Assembly (NCBI RefSeq): GCF_003367175.1
Contig: NZ_QRGA01000007.1
Span: 357,060 to 421,059 of the forward strand
DNA: 64,000 nt
Reading direction: 5' to 3'
Source: Trinickia dinghuensis
GTDB taxonomy: Bacteria > Pseudomonadota > Gammaproteobacteria > Burkholderiales > Burkholderiaceae
A program made the translations under genes and the position numbers. Shown piece by piece: positions 1 to 7,560 of the stretch; the first letter of the stretch is position 1, and each line of letters starts with the position of its first letter. A model generated the notes under the pieces. The model was not told the origin of the DNA. It did no database searches and was given only the letters and a program-made list of their open reading frames with translations.

Positions 1-1
1 A

Positions 2-37
2 GGCAAGCGGCTGCCGTTCGTCCGCGTGCCCGCCTGA
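2..37 (+). CDS. 3' end of a gene that starts outside the window
   Basis: The first bases read in one frame as GKRLPFVRVPA followed by TGA at 35-37. The codons fit the high-GC coding style of the region, so this is probably the C-terminal tail of a rightward gene cut by the window edge. Eleven residues are too few to name a family. Confidence 0.35.
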   Translation, partial: GKRLPFVRVPA

Positions 38-177
38 GCATTGTTCAGAAGATTTCGTTACAGATTCGTTGTTCGTCTGTCATCGGAGACCGTGCGCGAG
101 CCGTTTGTTACAACAGGGCCGGTACGGTCCATCCACCACACTAGATAGGACCCATGAAAACCATAAGGAGATATGGG

Positions 178-561
178 ATGCAACGCTCGATTCGCGCACT
201 CGTTTATTGCGCGCTGGTTTCCGCGCTCGCGGCCTGCGTCGTGAGCCCGCCGCCGCCGCACCGCCGTGCCCCGCCGCCACCGCCGCCCCCGCCGGTGGTC
301 CGGCCGAATCCGCATGAGGCCGAGCTGGCTCGGCGCGCGCAAGTGGACGAGCGCATCGACAATCTCAGCCGCCGGATCGACGAGCGCGTCAGCCAAGGCT
401 ATTACCCGCCGCCGACCGGTGGCGGCCTGCATCATCGGCTCGACGTAATCCGCCAGGAAACGAGCGACATGGCCGCACAGCATGGCGGCGGGCTGTCGGG
501 CGACGAACAGCGCGTGATCAACCAAGAGTTGGACAGCGCCGCGCGGGCGATCGGCAACTAA
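178..561 (+). CDS. Small proline-rich lipoprotein, function unknown
   Basis: A 127-residue protein with a lipoprotein signal: basic start (MQRSIR), hydrophobic stretch and the lipobox LAAC, so Cys20 would be lipidated and the protein anchored in a membrane facing the periplasm. A run of prolines (residues ~24-39) follows, then a charged helical part rich in Glu, Arg and Asp (~45-70) and a Gln/Asp-rich tail. An ATG lies at 154 in the same frame, but the ATG at 178 has an AAGGAG seven bases upstream (165-170) and gives a proper signal peptide, so 178 is the start. It ends before a strong terminator shared with the convergent LysE gene. I recognise no enzymatic domain. The Pro-rich spacer suggests a protein that spans part of the envelope; that is inference. 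Confidence 0.75.
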   Translation: MQRSIRALVYCALVSALAACVVSPPPPHRRAPPPPPPPPVVRPNPHEAELARRAQVDERIDNLSRRIDERVSQGYYPPPTGGGLHHRLDVIRQETSDMAAQHGGGLSGDEQRVINQELDSAARAIGN

Positions 562-596
562 CGTTCCGCGCCCGGCGCGAGTGCGCGCCGGCAAAA

Positions 597-633
597 CAAA
601 ACGCGGCGGAGCCGGAAGGCCCGCCGCGTTTTG
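597..633. terminator. Bidirectional intrinsic terminator
   Basis: Perfect 13-bp inverted repeat (597-609 with 621-633) around an 11-base loop. It is GC-rich inside and has A/T runs at both outer ends, so it yields a U-tract on either strand. It sits between the convergent lipoprotein and LysE genes and would end both transcripts. Confidence 0.85.
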
Positions 634-643
634 TCTTTGAGCT

Positions 644-1276
644 TCAACGCCGCCCTTGCACCGCCATACGTACGGCAAGGCCCGCGAGCACGGTTCCCAT
701 CAACCAGCGCTGCACCATGACCCAGCTCGGCCGCCGCGCGAGAAACGCCGCGATCGAGCCGGCCATGATCGCGACGACGGTGTTCACAACAAGACTGGCC
801 GCGATCTGCAGGCTGCCGAGCGTCAGCGATTGAGTGAGCACGCTGCCGCGGTGCGGATCGATGAATTGCGGCAGCAGCGACAAATAGAGCACGGCGATCT
901 TCGGATTGAGCAGGTTCGTCACGAGCCCCATGACGAACAACTTGCGGGGGCTGTCGGCCGGCAGATCGCGCACTTCGAACGGCGAGCGGCCGCCCGGCTT
1001 CAGCGCCTGCCAGGCCAGATAAATCAGATACAGCGCGCCGCCGAGCCGCAGCACGTCGTAGGCGAACGGCACCGCCATCAGCAGCGCGGTGATGCCGCAC
1101 GCCGTGCTGACCATATAGAAGACAAAGCCGAGCGCGACGCCGCCCAGCGAGATCATGCCCGCGGCCCGCCCTTGGCAGAGCGAGCGCGAAACCAGGTAGA
1201 TCATGTTGGGGCCGGGCGTCAGCGCGATGCCGAGCGCGACGAGGCCGAAAGCGAGTAGTGAACTGGACGTGGGCAT
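644..1276 (-). CDS. LysE/RhtB-family amino-acid exporter
   Basis: A 210-residue inner-membrane protein with about six hydrophobic segments. The LysE family signature is near the N terminus (GIALTPGPNMIYLVSRS), and the NLLNPKIAVLY stretch near the middle is typical of RhtB/LysE transporters. The family exports amino acids or related metabolites using the proton gradient; the substrate cannot be read from sequence. The frame runs on to 1369, but the ATG at 1276 has a good GAGGAG just upstream and begins the first membrane helix, so I place the start there. It follows the squalene synthase gene by about 230 bases on the same strand and converges on the lipoprotein gene. Confidence 0.88.
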   Translation of the reverse strand: MPTSSSLLAFGLVALGIALTPGPNMIYLVSRSLCQGRAAGMISLGGVALGFVFYMVSTACGITALLMAVPFAYDVLRLGGALYLIYLAWQALKPGGRSPFEVRDLPADSPRKLFVMGLVTNLLNPKIAVLYLSLLPQFIDPHRGSVLTQSLTLGSLQIAASLVVNTVVAIMAGSIAAFLARRPSWVMVQRWLMGTVLAGLAVRMAVQGRR

Positions 1277-1510
1277 TGCATCTCCTCGATCGACGAAGGA
1301 CAGACGGACGGATGGTCTTGCATGCCCAGGCGCGCGGCGAATCGGTCGACAAGGGCACGCACGATGCAATACCGCGAGAAAAAGCGGTCACGCTCGCCCC
1401 GTCCCGCGCTTCCCGATGGTGAACTCCATCTCACGGCGCCAGTTGCGCGGACCGATCGATTATTTCACGCTTCGCAGGAATCCGCTGCCAACCGCGCGCG
1501 ATGCTCGCGA

Positions 1511-2593
1511 TTACGCAACAACCGCCGAGGAAGCGGCCAGTCCCAGCCTCGCTTCGATGTCGCGGATCATCCGCTCCATCCAGCCTCGCAGCACGCCATC
1601 GAAACAGACGACGGCCGTCGAGCCGGCGATGAAGCGATAAACGTCGTTGCGGCGCACCTTCGAAATCTTCTCGGGGTCAAGCCAGGCGTCGTTGGCCGCC
1701 AGCAGCCGCAGCGTTTCGAGCCCGATCAGGATCGGCCACAAGCAAGCCAGACGCAGACGGATCGACAGGCGGGGAATCGAGAACGTGTAGTCTGCCGCGG
1801 CGCGATAGTGCGCGAGCGCCGTCGCCATCAATTCGACGAGCACGGGACGAGCGCGCAACGAGGCATCCGGAGCGAGCAGCGCGCCGGGCGTGAGACCGTG
1901 CCGCTCGAGCAGGCTGGTGGGCAGATAGCAGCGGCCGATCCGCAGATCCTTGGAGCAGTCTCGCAGGATATTCGTCAGCTGCAGCGCCTTGCCGAAGCGC
2001 ACCCCGCGCGCGATCACCGTCTCTTGCGGCTCGGCGAACGTGCGAGGCAGATGCGCGCAGGTCATCTTCGTCCAAAACTCGCCGACGCACCCGGCCACGA
2101 GGTACGTGTAGCGGTCGAGTTCGGCCGCGTCATGCAGCGCCGCGATTTGCCCCGAATCTTCCGCCGGGAACGTGCGCAAGTCGAACTCCATGCCCGTCGT
2201 GAGCGTCGCGACGATGTCGCGGACGGCCGCGCGATCGGCTGCATCGAGTTCGCCGAGTATCGCGAGCGCCGAATCCAGCGATTGAAGCAAGCGCTGCTCG
2301 TCGGGAAGCGCCTGCCGGCCCGCCACTTCATCGGCCATCTGCCGAATCGCCTGCGTCGTTTGCTCGCCCGTCTCGCCCCCGACCGCCGCACGCAGCGCCA
2401 GCAGCAGCGACAAGCGGCGCTGGGGCTCGATCAGCGCGGTGTCGGCGATCGTGTCGGCCGCGCGCGCCAGCAAATACGCCAGGCCGACTGGATCGCGCAT
2501 CGGCGCCGGCAAGACGGCCAACGTCAAATAGAACGAGCGCGAGACGCTCTTGAGCAGGGGGCCGAGCAGGTCGGCACGGGCAGCGTTGGACAT
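1511..2593 (-). CDS. Squalene/phytoene synthase family protein
   Basis: A 360-residue head-to-head prenyl synthase homologue. Two aspartate-rich substrate-binding motifs are visible: DTIAD at about residue 47 and NILRDCSKDL at about residue 208. Between them lies YTYLVAGCVGEFW, typical of squalene synthases. The family condenses two farnesyl diphosphates to presqualene diphosphate and then squalene, or the C20 analogue to phytoene. The domain order and the RCYLP sequence after the second motif are closer to squalene than phytoene synthases. The frame extends to 2650, but the ATG at 2593 (MSNAARA) starts the conserved part; no strong ribosome site precedes it. No other hopanoid or carotenoid gene is adjacent, so the end product is uncertain. 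Confidence 0.82.
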   Translation of the reverse strand: MSNAARADLLGPLLKSVSRSFYLTLAVLPAPMRDPVGLAYLLARAADTIADTALIEPQRRLSLLLALRAAVGGETGEQTTQAIRQMADEVAGRQALPDEQRLLQSLDSALAILGELDAADRAAVRDIVATLTTGMEFDLRTFPAEDSGQIAALHDAAELDRYTYLVAGCVGEFWTKMTCAHLPRTFAEPQETVIARGVRFGKALQLTNILRDCSKDLRIGRCYLPTSLLERHGLTPGALLAPDASLRARPVLVELMATALAHYRAAADYTFSIPRLSIRLRLACLWPILIGLETLRLLAANDAWLDPEKISKVRRNDVYRFIAGSTAVVCFDGVLRGWMERMIRDIEARLGLAASSAVVA

Positions 2594-2680
2594 GAATCGA
2601 ATAGAAAGGGATGGACGCACGTCGCGGTCCGCAATTGTAGCCGGACGCACTCGTGCGTCCCCTCTCCCAATTCGCGGTGC

Positions 2681-3562
2681 CTACGCGCTCGCTGAAGCCC
2701 TAGGTTTCGGGTCCGCTCTCATGACGAGCGCAAGGCCGCCCAATATCGCCGCCATGCCGGCGAGCTCCTGCGCATGCAAGCGATTGCCGAGGAACGCGTA
2801 GTCCATCAGCGCCGTCACGATCGGCACCAGGTAGAACAGGCTCGTGACGTTGACGAGGTCGCCTCGCTGCACCAGTCGATAGAACAGCAGCTGCGCGAAC
2901 ACGGAGATGACGAGACCGAGCCAGAGCAGCGAGACGACGAGTGTTGTATCGAACTTGAACGCAAGCGGCATCGTGGGCGCGATCGCCGCGCACAGCACAA
3001 GGCTGACGGCGTTCTGCAGCGGCAGCACGTCGATCGGCGCCTGCGCGATGCGCTTCTGCAAGATGGCGCCGACGGTCATGCAAGCGAGCGCCGCGAGTCC
3101 GAACAACGCGCCGCCCGCCGACGTCGCCGCCCCGCTGCCGCCCGGATGCACGACGAGCGCCAACCCGAACAGGGCGACCGCCAACCCCGCGAGACGACGC
3201 GGCGAATGGCGCCGCTGCGTCGCCAGCATCGTCAGGATCGGCTGCGCGCCCAGGATCGTCGCGAGCAGGCCCGGCGTCAGCCCGTGGGAGAGCGACAACA
3301 AATAGCAGATCGAGTAGCCGCCCGTGAGCAGCGCGCCGGTCAGCGCGACGCGCAGGCGCGTGCCGCGCGCGGGCCACCAGCGCCCGCGCCAGAGGCCGAA
3401 CACGCCCAGAGCGGCCGAGGCGAGCACGAAACGCAGCAGCAAGAACGCGAAAGCCGGCGCATGCTCGACGCCGAGTTCGGCAAAGATCGCGCCGCTGCTC
3501 CAAAGCAAAACGAAAAGCGAAGTCGTACCGTAAGCCGCCATCGCGGCTCGAAGGGAATTCAT
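2681..3562 (-). CDS. EamA (DMT superfamily) transporter
   Basis: A 293-residue protein with ten predicted hydrophobic segments in two repeats of five, the layout of EamA/RhaT-type drug/metabolite transporters. WSSGAIFAELG near the N terminus and a second EamA repeat from about residue 150 support this. Family members export amino acids, purines or other small metabolites; the substrate is unknown. The reading frame runs upstream to 3784 through low-complexity sequence, but the ATG at 3562 (MNSLRAAMAAYG) directly precedes the first helix. It lies upstream of the squalene synthase gene, 87 bases apart on the same strand. Confidence 0.85.
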   Translation of the reverse strand: MNSLRAAMAAYGTTSLFVLLWSSGAIFAELGVEHAPAFAFLLLRFVLASAALGVFGLWRGRWWPARGTRLRVALTGALLTGGYSICYLLSLSHGLTPGLLATILGAQPILTMLATQRRHSPRRLAGLAVALFGLALVVHPGGSGAATSAGGALFGLAALACMTVGAILQKRIAQAPIDVLPLQNAVSLVLCAAIAPTMPLAFKFDTTLVVSLLWLGLVISVFAQLLFYRLVQRGDLVNVTSLFYLVPIVTALMDYAFLGNRLHAQELAGMAAILGGLALVMRADPKPRASASA

Positions 3563-4103
3563 CTGAGTATCACCTGTGCAAGTGTGCATGGGACCCGCGC
3601 GTGTATGTGCGTATGAACGCGCTACGCGTTCGAGGGAACGCGAAGCGAAACGCGATTGCGCGGGCGAACCGGGAAGTCGGCGCTTAGGCGCGCGCCACCG
3701 GGGGCGCGGCGATGCCGACGACGGCCTGCCTCGGCGGGGGAGGCGAGCCGGCGTGCACGAGCACGACGACAGTCGAGACCACAATGCGCCCAGCGCCGAC
3801 GTTTGCGTCGGAGATGCCGGTTACGGAGCCGCGGGGGCGCATGGAATTCGTCATCGATGTCGAATCGGTGAAAAAGATCGGCCGTTCATGCGCTTACTGG
3901 CTTGCACGTTTACACGATGACGTTCAGCAAGGCGAAGCGGCCACATTGTGCCGGCTGTTTTCAGTTTTCGAAGCGGCCGACAGTTCGACAGACTACCCGC
4001 GACCGTTCGATCGCGCAACGGCTGTCGGCGCGGGCGCACGATGCGCGCGGGTACAGACGGTGCGATACTGGCCGGCATCCCCAATGCCGACCGGCACCCC
4101 GCC
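3563..4103. other. Non-coding gap between divergent genes
   Basis: About 540 bases between the EamA gene and the divergent DUF2784 gene. Open frames on both strands are arginine- and alanine-rich shadow frames without ribosome sites. It must hold both promoters, but I cannot place either with confidence, and I see no repeats or RNA structure. Confidence 0.5.
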
Positions 4104-4484
4104 ATGACCGCTCTGGCCGATGTGGTCCTCGTCCTGCACGCGCTCGTCGTGCTGTTCATCGTCGGCGGATTCGCCGCGATTTGGCTCGGCGTCGCGCTGG
4201 GCTGGGCGTGGGTGCGCGAGCGGCGCTTCCGGTTCACGCATCTGGTCGCCATCGGCATCGTGGCGCTGCTCGCGGCACTCGACATCCCCTGCCCGCTGAC
4301 CGTGCTCGAGGATCGGCTGCGCGCGGGCGGCGTCGGCCCCGAAGGGTTCGTCCAGCATTGGGTCGGGCGGCTGCTTTACTACGATCTGCCGATGTGGTTT
4401 TTTACGCTCGCCTATGTGCTGTTCGCGCTCGCGGTTCTCTTGACCTGGCGCTACGTGCCGCCGCGCCCTCACGCACGGCGATGA
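4104..4484 (+). CDS. DUF2784 family membrane protein
   Basis: A 126-residue inner-membrane protein with three or four hydrophobic segments (residues ~5-35, 46-64, 100-118). The pattern of an N-terminal helix with LHALVVLFIVGG, then CPLT before an amphipathic stretch (EDRLRAGG), and a last helix near WFFTLAYVLFA, is that of the DUF2784 family. These are uncharacterised proteins common in Proteobacteria. The frame is open to 3948, but the ATG at 4104 begins the conserved domain. It converges on the TPR gene at 4554 and has no clear operon partner. Function is unknown. Confidence 0.78.
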   Translation: MTALADVVLVLHALVVLFIVGGFAAIWLGVALGWAWVRERRFRFTHLVAIGIVALLAALDIPCPLTVLEDRLRAGGVGPEGFVQHWVGRLLYYDLPMWFFTLAYVLFALAVLLTWRYVPPRPHARR

Positions 4485-4553
4485 CGCCGTGAATGTCCCC
4501 ACGTCGTCACATCGTGGCGTCCCACGCCCTCGGCACGGGCGGCTGGGTGCGCG

Positions 4554-6281
4554 TCACTGCGATTGAGCGGCATCGTGCTGCAGCTTGGCCGCTGTCTGCA
4601 GTACCGCCTGAGCCTCGCGCTTGCGCCCCATCTCGCCGTACAGTTTCGCGAGATTGTCGAGCACGCGCGCGTAATCGCCGCGGTACGTCGCGGGTTCCTT
4701 TTTCGTGAGCGTGTCGTACAGCGCGATCGCGTGCCGATAGGCATCTTCCGCCTCGGGCCGGCGATGCATCTTGGTCAGCAGCACGCCGAGATTGTTCAAC
4801 GTGCGGGCTTGGTCGGCGCCGAAGGCCTCGGGCGCGGCGCGCTCGAACGGCGCCAACGTCCGCAGGGCTTGGCGGTACGCATGCTCGGCCCGCGCGGGCC
4901 GTCCCTCTTTCCGATACAGCACGCCGAGGTTCGTCAGCGTGCGGGCCATGTCCGGTGCGTCGTGCGCCGGGTTCTCGTGCGCGAGCTTGCGGCGAATCGC
5001 AAGCGCCTCGTCGTAGGCTTGCTCCGCTTCTGCGAACTGGCCCGCATCGCTATAAAAATTCCCGAGATTGTTCAGCGTACGGGCCAGAGCCGGCTGGTAA
5101 GCGAGCGCATTCTCCTGCACCAGCGTCCGCTGCAGGGCAAGCGCCTCGGCATAGGCGCCCTGTGCCTCGCCGGCACGGTGCGCCGTCGCGTAGAGCACGC
5201 CGAGGTTATTGAGCGTCGTTGCCAAATCAGGCGTGTAGTTCGGCGCGTCGTGCTGCGCCAGCGCACGCTCGAGCTTCAGCGCCTCGCGGTAGGCGTCGAT
5301 CGCGTCGTCCGGGCGGTCGGCATCGCGGTAAAGCGCGGCGAGATCCTGAAGCAAATCGGCGACGGCTGGGCCGAAGCGCGCGGGTTGCTCCCGCGCCAAG
5401 CCCCAGTACATCCCAAGCGCATGCAAGTCGGCCATTTCGGCGTCCGCCGGCAACGCCAGTGCCTTGTACAAGCCTCCGAGCTTGGCCAGCGAACCGGCAA
5501 ACTGCGGCTGCCACAGATCGGGCTTGTCATGAGCGAGCACTTGATAGTGCAGCACGAGCGACTCGTAGACCGGCTGCGCCTGCTCGAACAAATGGGCCTC
5601 CGTCAGCAAATCGCCGTAAAGATCGGTCACGCCGAGGTCGTCCGGCCGCAGCACGTGGGCGACTCGAACGAATCCAAGCGCTCGCTTCGGAGAAAACCGC
5701 AGCCATTCGACGATGCCCGCTTCGAAGCTGCGGGCGGCGATCAGATCGTCCGGCGCACCCGCCTCGGCCAATTCGGCGGCGAGCAGCTTCGCGGCGCCGT
5801 CGAGATCGAGTGCGGCAAGGGCGGCATCGACCTGCGGTTCGAGCGGATCGTCGGTACGCAGCACGCGCGTGCGCAGCTGCAGCAAGCCGTATCGATCGCT
5901 CCAGTCGCGCGCAAGGGCGACGAAATCGGCGTCCTCGTCGCCCGCGTAATGCTCGGCGAACGCCAGCACGATCGGCGCGACGGCGTCGAACGGCGCGGCG
6001 GACGTCGTCTCGAACATCAAGTCGGCCGCTTTCGCGAAGGCCACACGCTGGCTGCCCGTCAGGCGGGCGCGGCGTGCCGCGCGCCCGGCATCGGCGGCAA
6101 ACCGTTGAAGTTGCGCGGCCTCGATGCCGCAATCGCGCTCGAAATGGAAGCGGCTTTCGACATCGGCGACGGAAAGCGACGGCGCGCAGGGCGGCTGCGG
6201 CGAGGGCGACGCGGCCACCGCCGTCAAGGCCTGCGCCATCGCGAGGCCTGCCAGCCATCGATGCGCGCGCCGATTGCTCAT
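4554..6281 (-). CDS. Secreted tetratricopeptide-repeat protein
   Basis: A 575-residue protein with an N-terminal signal peptide ending near AVAAS (residues 1-25), so it is probably periplasmic. The C-terminal half (about 300-570) holds at least five TPR units of the NLGVLYxxxGRxxEAExAYxxAL type, the helical hairpins used for protein-protein binding. The N-terminal half has two similar but degenerate helical stretches. It lies divergent from the repeat-bearing membrane protein at 6470, with 188 bases between, so the two may share a control region. No catalytic domain is visible; a scaffolding role is inference from the fold. Confidence 0.82.
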   Translation of the reverse strand: MSNRRAHRWLAGLAMAQALTAVAASPSPQPPCAPSLSVADVESRFHFERDCGIEAAQLQRFAADAGRAARRARLTGSQRVAFAKAADLMFETTSAAPFDAVAPIVLAFAEHYAGDEDADFVALARDWSDRYGLLQLRTRVLRTDDPLEPQVDAALAALDLDGAAKLLAAELAEAGAPDDLIAARSFEAGIVEWLRFSPKRALGFVRVAHVLRPDDLGVTDLYGDLLTEAHLFEQAQPVYESLVLHYQVLAHDKPDLWQPQFAGSLAKLGGLYKALALPADAEMADLHALGMYWGLAREQPARFGPAVADLLQDLAALYRDADRPDDAIDAYREALKLERALAQHDAPNYTPDLATTLNNLGVLYATAHRAGEAQGAYAEALALQRTLVQENALAYQPALARTLNNLGNFYSDAGQFAEAEQAYDEALAIRRKLAHENPAHDAPDMARTLTNLGVLYRKEGRPARAEHAYRQALRTLAPFERAAPEAFGADQARTLNNLGVLLTKMHRRPEAEDAYRHAIALYDTLTKKEPATYRGDYARVLDNLAKLYGEMGRKREAQAVLQTAAKLQHDAAQSQ

Positions 6282-6469
6282 GCTCGTCTTCTCGTGGCAA
6301 GTGGCTGTCGATCACTCACATGAAGAACGGTCGAGACGCGGCCGTATGTTGGCTGGCGCACGCCCGTGCGCCGCCGCCGATTGCCGGCGTGCGCGCGACA
6401 CCACATAGTGCCCAGCATAGGCGCGTTGGCCCGATCGCGCAGCATCCGGCGCGCTGTCGATGGGACATC

Positions 6470-7522
6470 ATGCGGCCTCGAACGATCTTTCTACACCTGA
6501 GCGATGCCTTGCCGAGGCACTGGACGCCGGCCGACGCCAACGGTGCGCGCCGTTGGGGCCTGGGCTTTGGCGCGGGCCTGCTGCTCTTCGCGATCGTCGG
6601 CGCGTTCGGCGTCTATATGGCGATCGACGCACTACAAGCGGACGACGCTTGGAACCGGCCGGACGTCGACCGCATGCACCGGCTGTCTGCCCCGGCAAGT
6701 GACGCGGCCGCCGCGCTCGCGTCGTCGTCAGCCAATCTCGTTGCGCTGCTGACCGAGCAACTTGCGAGCGCGAACGCGGACGACGAGGCCGATGCGGCCC
6801 GATTGCACCGGGCACCGCCATCGCGACGGGCCTTGCGCGAGCGGCACCCCGCGGCGTCCGCCGGGCCGGAGGCAGCAGCGAAGCCCCCGTCCGCCGGCGC
6901 GGAACATCCCATTCGCCGGCGTGCTCGCCCGGCGGCAAGCCAGATCGAATCGACATCCACCGCCGCGGCGCCAGATCAGATCGAATCGAAGCCCGCCAAC
7001 GCGGCCGCGCCAGGCCAGATGGAATCGAAGCCGCCCGCCGTAGCCGCGCTAGGCCAGACGGAATCGAAGCCGCCCACCGTAACCGCGCCCAGCCGGACGG
7101 AGTCGCAGCCGCCCGCCGTAACCGCGCCAAGCCGGACGGAGTCGAAGCCCTCCGCACCAACCGCGCCGGATATCTCCGCATCCACGCAGCCTCGCACGAG
7201 TGCCGACACGGAGCCGTCGGGTTCGGCGGCGAGCGCCGGCGAGGCGACAAATGCAAACGTCCCCGCGGAGACGAAGGCGATTGCCACCCCGAAGCCGCCA
7301 GCGGCCGCCAAGCACATGCATGCGCACGGCCGCACCGTTCGTCATGCCGGCCCGAAGCGTCGGCGGCACCCGTCTCACATCACCATCACGCGAGCGCCCA
7401 ACATTTTCTTCACGCTGCCACGTTTCTTGACCGAACCGTTGCGGACGCCGGCCACCCCGCGCCCGCCGGCGGCGTCATTCGATTTGTCCGACAATCAACG
7501 CGAGCTGTTCCGGGGCCACTGA
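6470..7522 (+). CDS. Single-span membrane protein with degenerate 13-residue repeats
   Basis: A 350-residue protein. Residues ~1-22 are cytoplasmic, and a hydrophobic segment (GLGFGAGLLLFAIVGAFGVY, ~25-45) acts as a signal anchor. The rest is a long Ala/Pro/Ser-rich region of low complexity. Within it are six copies of a 13-residue unit like QTESKPPTVTAPS (DNA 6941-7171). A basic His-rich stretch (HMHAHGRTVRHAGPKRRRH) follows near the C terminus. The reading frame extends far upstream, antisense to the TPR gene, but the ATG at 6470 is the first that precedes the membrane segment. The layout (anchor, Pro-rich periplasmic arm, small end domain) recalls TonB- or SPOR-like envelope proteins, but I see no known end domain. 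Function unknown. Confidence 0.65.
   Translation: MRPRTIFLHLSDALPRHWTPADANGARRWGLGFGAGLLLFAIVGAFGVYMAIDALQADDAWNRPDVDRMHRLSAPASDAAAALASSSANLVALLTEQLASANADDEADAARLHRAPPSRRALRERHPAASAGPEAAAKPPSAGAEHPIRRRARPAASQIESTSTAAAPDQIESKPANAAAPGQMESKPPAVAALGQTESKPPTVTAPSRTESQPPAVTAPSRTESKPSAPTAPDISASTQPRTSADTEPSGSAASAGEATNANVPAETKAIATPKPPAAAKHMHAHGRTVRHAGPKRRRHPSHITITRAPNIFFTLPRFLTEPLRTPATPRPPAASFDLSDNQRELFRGH
6941..7171 (+). repeat. Six imperfect 39-bp tandem repeats inside a coding region
   Basis: Six in-frame units (one of 36 bp, five of 39 bp) encode variants of [QR]-[IMT]-E-S-[KQ]-P-P-x-V-[AT]-A-[PL]-[GSD]. Copies 3-5 are the most alike at the DNA level, as expected for recent duplication. The number could vary between strains. 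Confidence 0.85.
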
Positions 7523-7560
7523 CCTTGCCGCGCTGCCCCGAAAACCGGTGCGACGGCCGC

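Noticed and set aside
3712-4107. A 131-codon plus-strand gene before the DUF2784 gene
   Set aside because: Threonine/proline-rich start, no ribosome site and no domain; it looks like a chance frame.
6941-7171. CRISPR array
   Set aside because: The repeats are contiguous, in frame and without spacers, so they are a protein repeat.
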